This document shows, piece by piece, positions 59,206 to 64,000 of a DNA stretch of 64,000 nt. The stretch is taken from assembly GCA_019415335.1 (NCBI GenBank), contig DXKH01000021.1, positions 1-64,000 on the forward strand, read 5' to 3'. The stretch comes from Citrobacter sp. (lineage in GTDB: Bacteria > Pseudomonadota > Gammaproteobacteria > Enterobacterales > Enterobacteriaceae). Position 1 is the stretch's first letter. Each line of letters begins with the position of its first letter. A program made the position numbers and the translations under genes. The notes below the pieces were generated by a model that was given only the letters and a program-made list of their open reading frames with translations, made no database searches and had not been told where the DNA came from.

Positions 59206-59632
59206 AAGCGCAAAAACCCGTTTCGGGAGAATAAGAGTCCCGGACAAGGCGCAATGCCTTGCCCCACGAGATGTTTAGGTCAAACTGGTCACCAGCTCCG
59301 ACCGCCAGACATCAGTAAAAGCAGACCGCTTCTGATTTTACTGTTGTCCTGCAGTGAGCATACGTTGCCCTCACCGCATGGTGAGTAAGAGGGAAGGAAT
59401 AACGAGAAGGGGCAGCCATCGCGCGACGCGGCGATGCGAAAGGCGATGTGAAGGTGTTGCGTTCATCCCATGCGGCCCCGAACAGACTGGAGAAAATTCG
59501 CGCAATCATGGCACCTTTAACCAGGAGGGGCAAGATTTAATTCTTATGCACACTTGTTGCGGTTAAACAACACTGTAAATGAGAACCAGGTCATAATAAT
59601 GCACTTTGACAACATAATGAGCAGGAGCTTAC
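59206..59632. other. speC leader and yqgA upstream region
   Basis: 427 bases without a gene I can support. Near speC the transcribed strand has CCCG-AAA-CGGG (59217-59227), which would pair away the only purine-rich stretch before the start codon, and a second hairpin CAAGGC-ATTGC-GCCTTG just upstream. Near yqgA an AGGAG site precedes the GTG start. Small frames at 59312-59533 (minus) and 59354-59566 (plus) have no visible support. Confidence 0.5.
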
Positions 59633-60340
59633 GTGGTAATTGGACCTTTTATTAACGCCAGCGCCGTTTTGGTGGGTGGTGTTATCGGCGCCCTTCTTAG
59701 CCAACGTTTACCGGAACGGATTCGTGTCTCCATGACCTCTATTTTCGGTCTCGCGTCGCTTGGCATTGGTATCTTACTGGTGGTCAAATGCGCCAATCTT
59801 CCGGTTATGGTGCTGGCAACGCTGGTCGGCGCGTTAATTGGTGAGTTTTGCTATCTGGAAAAGGGGATCAACACCGCTGTCGCCAAAGCACAGACGCTCT
59901 TTATGCGGCCAGGTAAAAAGCAGCCCCATGAATCATTTATCCAGAATTATGTCGCTATCATCGTGCTTTTCTGCGCCAGCGGTACGGGGATTTTTGGGGC
60001 AATGCGCGAAGGAATGACCGGCGATCCGAGTATCCTGATTGCCAAATCCTTCCTCGATTTCTTTACCGCCATGATCTTCGCCTGTTCGCTCGGGATCGCC
60101 GTTTCGGCTATCTCGGCCCCGATGCTGCTCATCCAGCTTTCACTGGCGACCTGCGCGGCGCTGATTTTACCGCTCACCACTCCCGCGATGATGGCCGATT
60201 TCAGTTCGGTCGGGGGATTATTGCTGGTCGCCACCGGTTTACGCATCTGCGGAATTAAGATGTTTGCCGTGGTCAATATGCTCCCGGCACTGCTCCTCGC
60301 CATGCCGCTTTCCGCCGCCTGGACCGCGTATTTCGCTTGA
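59633..60340 (+). CDS. yqgA: DUF554 inner membrane protein YqgA
   Basis: 235 residues with about seven hydrophobic helices, DUF554 family (possible channel or transporter; function unknown). It starts with GTG, supported by AGGAG six bases upstream and by the E. coli protein (MVIGPFINASAVLLGG). Conserved blocks NYVAIIVLFCASGTGIFGAM and TGLRICGIKMF. Last backbone gene before the tRNA-Phe island site. Confidence 0.94.
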   Translation: MVIGPFINASAVLVGGVIGALLSQRLPERIRVSMTSIFGLASLGIGILLVVKCANLPVMVLATLVGALIGEFCYLEKGINTAVAKAQTLFMRPGKKQPHESFIQNYVAIIVLFCASGTGIFGAMREGMTGDPSILIAKSFLDFFTAMIFACSLGIAVSAISAPMLLIQLSLATCAALILPLTTPAMMADFSSVGGLLLVATGLRICGIKMFAVVNMLPALLLAMPLSAAWTAYFA

Positions 60341-60406
60341 GAATGCGTGCAATAACAGCAAAGTGGTGATAGATTGTGCAGTCTGCGTTGAATTGAAGAA
60401 ATTTCG

Positions 60407-60435
60407 TTGACGAAACGAGGCAGATCGGTTTTAAT
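60407..60435 (+). promoter_or_regulatory. tRNA-Phe promoter
   Basis: -35 TTGACG, 17-base spacer, -10 TTTAAT, then the GC-rich discriminator GCGCCCCG expected of a stringently controlled stable-RNA promoter, just before the tRNA. Confidence 0.8.
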
Positions 60436-60445
60436 GCGCCCCGTT

Positions 60446-60521
60446 GCCCGGATAGCTCAGTCGGTAGAGCAGGGGATTGAAAATCCCCGTGTCCTTGGTT
60501 CGATTCCGAGTCCGGGCACCA
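60446..60521 (+). tRNA. pheV: tRNA-Phe (GAA)
   Basis: 76 bases with complete cloverleaf: acceptor GCCCGGA / TCCGGGC, D arm, anticodon loop TTGAAAA with GAA anticodon, T arm GGTTCGATTCC, and encoded CCA. It lies after yqgA like K-12 pheV, a known integration site for islands. Confidence 0.97.
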
Positions 60522-60754
60522 CTTTCACTTCTATGTACATCTCCCAGCTTCATAAAACTCAAGCATAATCACTGTTATACATCACTTTCGAACATTCCGA
60601 ATTCCATTGTTCTCAACTCCCCCTAATCAAGTTGCATCTAAAGCGGCACATACAACCATGCGCAGTATCGTGATGGGAGGCCGGAAATGATGCAGTGGTA
60701 TGCCAGTTACATTGACAATTTTGAGTCTGCAAAAGTAGAAAACAAACGCGACGT

Positions 60755-61047
60755 GGTCATGCCGTACTGACTGATAAAGTCCATTCCGCACATGCATTAC
60801 ATAACAAACTGAGAAATAAAGGTATAAAAACCGGAATCCCTCGCAAATTAAATGAAAAAATGGCGTCGGATGATCGTTCGCAGTTCACTCGTGATGCCTG
60901 CCGCAATCGCAACGTTATTGAACTTGCTTTGGTCGGTTGAAAGAATATTGTCGCATCACTCTACGTGACGCCAAAACGACGAGAAATGATCTGGCGATGG
61001 TAAAACTGGGTTGCATCCGATTGTTTTACAAAAGGCTATGTCATTAA
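60755..61047 (+). pseudogene. Decayed DDE transposase C-terminus (IS remnant)
   Basis: Two overlapping frames read as one ancient transposase end: GHAVLTDKVHSAHALHNKLR, then RKLNEKMASDDRSQF and CRNRNVIEL, and after a one-base frameshift KEYCRITLRDAKTTRND and LAMVKLGCIRLFYKRL before the stop. The pattern (N-V-I-E ... R-L-K ... R) is typical of IS4/IS5-type DDE enzymes. No N-terminal part and no terminal repeats can be found, so it is dead. Bases 60522-60754 between the tRNA and this remnant hold nothing I recognise. Confidence 0.7.
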
Positions 61048-61057
61048 GGGAGACAGC

Positions 61058-62263
61058 CTAAACTCTATTTTTGTCCCACTTTTTAGCCCTTTCAGCTTTA
61101 ATCTCTGCATTCGTCTTCTGCCTGGGTTTATTTTCTGTTCCTTCATTTATTTTTTTAAGTATATCCTGTAGGGAGGGAATCACCTCTCTGTTAGCAAAGA
61201 CTATGGCATTTTTAAAATCCTTCCTGTCATCCGCAGACATTCCCATGTAATATTCATCATTGATCCCTGGATTATTTTCATATAATTTTATATCACTCAC
61301 CACATTAAATCCTGAGATTTGTTTAAACTGAGTGACATGTTCGTTCTCTGAACCATCTTCATTATCAAAACTGTCAAGATGTCGAATTGACTTCACCAGT
61401 TCATATCCACTATTCTTTTCCTCAGAAAAACCAAATGAACTTTGATTTAGCGTGGACATATTAGCTCCACCAAGACCTATGTATAGGTTATTAGTTTCAG
61501 GATTAGCCATCATTAAATCTATTGCGAACTGATAAAGAACCGACTTAAATTTTTCACCAAAATTTTTTATTTTAGTGTTTCTGGGCACGGCTATGGTTCC
61601 AATAATAAAATCGCCTTCTCGTGTCATCCACAAATTAAAATGACCAACATATTTTCCTTGATTATAAATCTTAATAGATGTTGCTTTGTCTGTCATGTAT
61701 TCCGCCGCAGGGTAATTCCCTCCGAACCCGCCAACAAAGTCGCAAAAATTAGGTACGCAACTTAACAAAAATGGAAGACCTGAAGCATATTCCGTTGATG
61801 TAACTGGCCTTAGCTCTAGCCCGTTAACTTTACATGAAGGCAGGGAGAAAGAAACTTTTTTCTCACCAAAAATTCTGGTAAGTTCCCTGGCAAGTATTAT
61901 TGAGCGTCTTTTATCATATTCATACAGGTCATTTTGACCTTGTGCATTTTTTGCAAGATCTTTGAATGCATATTTGATATCAACATTAAACACATCATTA
62001 TATTGAGATAACTCTGTGCGCATCCATTTTGTCAAAGGGCGTACTTTTTTAGATAACAATTCCTCTTCAGCTTCAGGGGTAATATCCTGCTCGCTAAATA
62101 TACGAATCGTTGAGATAAGGTTTTGCACTAATAATTGATATTTAGGGAGGTTCGTGCTTACATCCTCAAGTTCTTCGACGACATCCTCATGACTAAAGCT
62201 CGTTGTATTTTCATTTAGGGGGCTGTTTATTTGGGTTGACTTGTTTTTCTTTGTTGCATACAT
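61058..62263 (-). CDS. Hypothetical protein, AT-rich island gene
   Basis: 401 residues, not recognised. The start has AGGAAG six bases upstream. The N-terminus (about 1-40) is polar and Ser/Thr/Asn rich with no signal peptide; the centre has alternating strands and helices (GKYVGHFNLWMTREGDFIIGT, then FGEKFKSVLYQFAIDLMM); the C-terminal 30 residues are very Lys/Arg rich. No membrane segment. The centre faintly recalls an acetyltransferase-like fold, but key residues cannot be fixed. Base composition is clearly more AT-rich than the backbone. It lies between an IS remnant and a truncated tssC; a secreted effector is one possibility, not shown. Confidence 0.75.
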   Translation of the reverse strand: MYATKKNKSTQINSPLNENTTSFSHEDVVEELEDVSTNLPKYQLLVQNLISTIRIFSEQDITPEAEEELLSKKVRPLTKWMRTELSQYNDVFNVDIKYAFKDLAKNAQGQNDLYEYDKRRSIILARELTRIFGEKKVSFSLPSCKVNGLELRPVTSTEYASGLPFLLSCVPNFCDFVGGFGGNYPAAEYMTDKATSIKIYNQGKYVGHFNLWMTREGDFIIGTIAVPRNTKIKNFGEKFKSVLYQFAIDLMMANPETNNLYIGLGGANMSTLNQSSFGFSEEKNSGYELVKSIRHLDSFDNEDGSENEHVTQFKQISGFNVVSDIKLYENNPGINDEYYMGMSADDRKDFKNAIVFANREVIPSLQDILKKINEGTENKPRQKTNAEIKAERAKKWDKNRV

Positions 62264-62416
62264 AACATACTTCCTGCCATTGTGTTAATATTTATAATTA
62301 ATTACTGCCTATAATATTCACCTTTGAGGCTTACTAATAGCAAGCGCTGACGAATCATTGGCCACTGTCTGTTTCCAAAACGTATTGAACTATGGCTCGC
62401 TACAACCTATCCGATG

Positions 62417-63325
62417 TCATTCAGTCCACAGGTATTTCTCGTGATCCGGACCTTTCACTTCTTCGATATAGTTGAAGCTGCGCACCGGCACCGTATCCGG
62501 GCCGTACGGCAGACGACCCAGCACGCGTGGCATCACCAGGCCGAGGTAGCGGGAATCATCGGTATCGCGGAAGGATTTCCACTTGATGTATTCGGCGCGG
62601 TCGAAGTAGTTGCCGATATCCTTGATAGCAGCCACATCCTCCATCGAATTTTTCAGGAAGAATTTCGGGCCAGCGGAGCCGATAAACGGCATATGGGCAG
62701 CGGCAGACACTTTCGAAATGTTGCGCATCAGCGCCACGTCCTGCGCGGAAGCATCGAATTCGTACGCTGAAATCACGGCGGCAATGGGTTCACCACCAGG
62801 CTGATCGTACTCATTTACATACGTATGCCAGTAAAGACCCGTCTGGATAATTTCCGGCGCGTCCTCAAAATCCTGACGCAGGTCGTCTTTGGAGATATCG
62901 AGAATTTCAGTCTTCACGTTCTGACGGTAGTCAGTGTTGTCCACCAGATGCTTCAGACCACGCCACAGGGACTCTACCGCCTGGAACTGCTCGTGATGCA
63001 TCACCGCATCCAACTGGCAGCTGATTTGATAGTCGAGTTCAGCGATGTGGTGGTCAATTAAGGTTTTGTCGAGCTTCTCCACCTTCTGACCTGACTGGCG
63101 CAGACGCTCCAGAAACACCTGCACGCCCGCCGTAATGCGTTCGTTAGTGCCGGCTTCAGCCATCGCAGCTTCATCCTGCCAGACGCTCAGGTCACTCAGG
63201 CTGGAAGCCGGTTTCAGGTTGATTTTTTCAAACAGGGAGGCATACACCCCTTCTGAAGCGGAACGTTCCCGGAGGAGGGTCTCACCCGCGGGTACAGCAG
63301 TATCATTCTGTACAGACATCAGCAT
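62417..63325 (-). pseudogene. tssC: Truncated T6SS sheath protein TssC
   Basis: 302 residues matching the N-terminal part of TssC (VipB), the large subunit of the contractile type VI sheath: VFLERLRQSGQKVEKLDKTLID, LDAVMHHEQFQAVESLWRGLKHL, SGYEFDASAQD-like AYEFDASAQDV, and GLVMPRVLGRLPYG. Full TssC proteins are about 490-500 residues. The frame stops at DHEKYLWTE, where intact proteins continue, so about 40 percent, including the part that forms the sheath core, is missing. The start has AAGGA; a Met two codons later is also possible. 18 bases after tssB. Confidence 0.85.
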
Positions 63326-63343
63326 TTTCCTTAAATTTTTCCG

Positions 63344-63835
63344 TCAGGCTTTCGGGGCGAGGGCCGCGAGTTCACTACGCAGTTCATTGCTCAGTGTCGG
63401 GTCGCGTAATATGACTTCCAGCTCCCGGCGGAAGGTGGCGTTGTCCAGCAGATTCGACTTGAGGTCACGCAGCAGGCTGCGCATGGCGAGCATGGCTTTT
63501 AACTGGGGGATCTGGCGGGCAACCTGCTCCGGCTCAAAATCTTTCATGTCCTTAAAGCTGAGACGGATATTCTCTTCACTGCCGTCACCGGCAAGGGTGT
63601 TTTCAACGGAGAGATTAACGGACGGGGAGAGTTCGGATAACACGCTATTCAGGTTGTTTTTGTTGACGTTGATTTTGTCGCGCTCAGACAGAGGACGGTT
63701 TTCCTGACCATTGCTGAAATCACCGGTCACCAGCAATTTCAGCGGCAGTTCAACTTTTTTTTGTGCCCCACCGGTGTGCAGGGATAATTTTAAATTAATT
63801 CGGGCTTTGGGGATTTCTTCCTGATATGACGACAT
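63344..63835 (-). CDS. tssB: T6SS sheath small subunit TssB
   Basis: 163-residue TssB (VipA), which with TssC forms the contractile sheath. Family motifs are KARINLKLSLHTG, VELPLKLLVTGDFS and LSERDKINVNKNNLNSVL; full length with a GGAG ribosome site. It is the first gene of its operon in this window, as in many enteric T6SS clusters. Without an intact TssC partner in this operon it probably cannot form a sheath. Confidence 0.93.
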   Translation of the reverse strand: MSSYQEEIPKARINLKLSLHTGGAQKKVELPLKLLVTGDFSNGQENRPLSERDKINVNKNNLNSVLSELSPSVNLSVENTLAGDGSEENIRLSFKDMKDFEPEQVARQIPQLKAMLAMRSLLRDLKSNLLDNATFRRELEVILRDPTLSNELRSELAALAPKA

Positions 63836-64000
63836 AGCAACACTCCATTTGCCGTGGGTGAAATATTTAAGGCGTAAACCGTATCAACGGAAACAGACAT
63901 GCACGGCAACGCCGCCATCACCACAGCCATAAATAAAAAGGGATAAAACAAGGAATTACGCAGAAAATCCTACACCTGTAACGGATACTCACAAGAGGGA
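63836..64000. other. Upstream region of tssB
   Basis: 165 bases to the window edge, without a gene. It should hold the promoter of the tssB operon. Whether more T6SS genes lie beyond the edge cannot be told. Confidence 0.5.

Noticed and set aside
59312..59566. Two small frames in the speC-yqgA gap as leader peptides
   Set aside because: They overlap each other on opposite strands, lack convincing ribosome sites and show no ornithine or arginine codon pattern.
61058..62263. Calling the island protein a GNAT acetyltransferase
   Set aside because: Only a vague strand-turn-helix resemblance; the acetyl-CoA loop (R/Q-x-x-G-x-G/A) is not present in clear form.
60522..64000. Direct repeat of the tRNA-Phe 3' end as the far attachment site
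   Set aside because: I found no second copy of the tRNA end in the window; it may lie beyond it.

Overview
The window is chromosomal DNA of a member of the Enterobacteriaceae, close to Escherichia, Salmonella and Citrobacter. Nearly every protein in the backbone can be aligned by eye with its E. coli K-12 counterpart, and the intergenic gaps carry REP/BIME palindromes and one ERIC element. A Citrobacter-like species is my best guess, but the sequence alone does not settle the species.

Region 1 (1-11.7 kb) is the block arcA, creD-creC-creB-creA, rob, gpmB, yjjX, trpR, slt, ettA. It covers redox control, the CreBC two-component system, a MarA/SoxS-type activator, the Trp repressor, a murein lytic transglycosylase and a translation-throttle ABC-F protein. 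In E. coli ettA is followed by nadR. Here it is followed by yggE, which belongs about 1.5 Mb away, and the join lies in a REP cluster. The relative orientation of the two blocks fits one inversion around the replication origin.

Region 2 (11.8-14.3 kb) is yggE, argO, mscS. Region 3 (14.4-21.65 kb) is a 7 kb accessory block between mscS and fbaA that K-12 lacks at this place. It holds an AllS-like LysR regulator, homologues of YlbF, YlbE and FdrA (AllH, AllG, AllF), an MFS transporter, and a divergent carbamate kinase (AllK/YbcF). This is a self-contained oxamate-carbamoyltransferase-type module without the allantoin genes that accompany it in E. coli.

Region 4 (21.7-34 kb) is central carbon metabolism: fbaA, pgk, epd with Cra and CRP sites, the poorly understood cmtB-cmtA-yggP-yggF-yggD-yggC operon, tktA, and the lipoprotein protease loiP. 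Region 5 (34-60.4 kb) follows the K-12 order: speB, speA, yqgB, metK, galP, sprT, endA, rsmE, gshB, yqgE, ruvX, yggR, yggS-yggT-yggU-rdgB-hemW, ansB, yggN, yggL-trmB, mutY, yggX, mltC, nupG, speC, yqgA. K-12 yggM, between hemW and ansB, is absent.

Region 6 (60.4 kb to the end) begins with tRNA-Phe (pheV position), a classical island attachment site. Behind it are a decayed IS transposase remnant, an AT-rich gene for an unrecognised 401-residue protein, and the start of a type VI secretion operon: an intact tssB and a tssC that stops after about 300 of roughly 500 residues. The contractile-sheath genes are therefore broken here, and the unknown gene sits where the rest of the T6SS operon would be expected.
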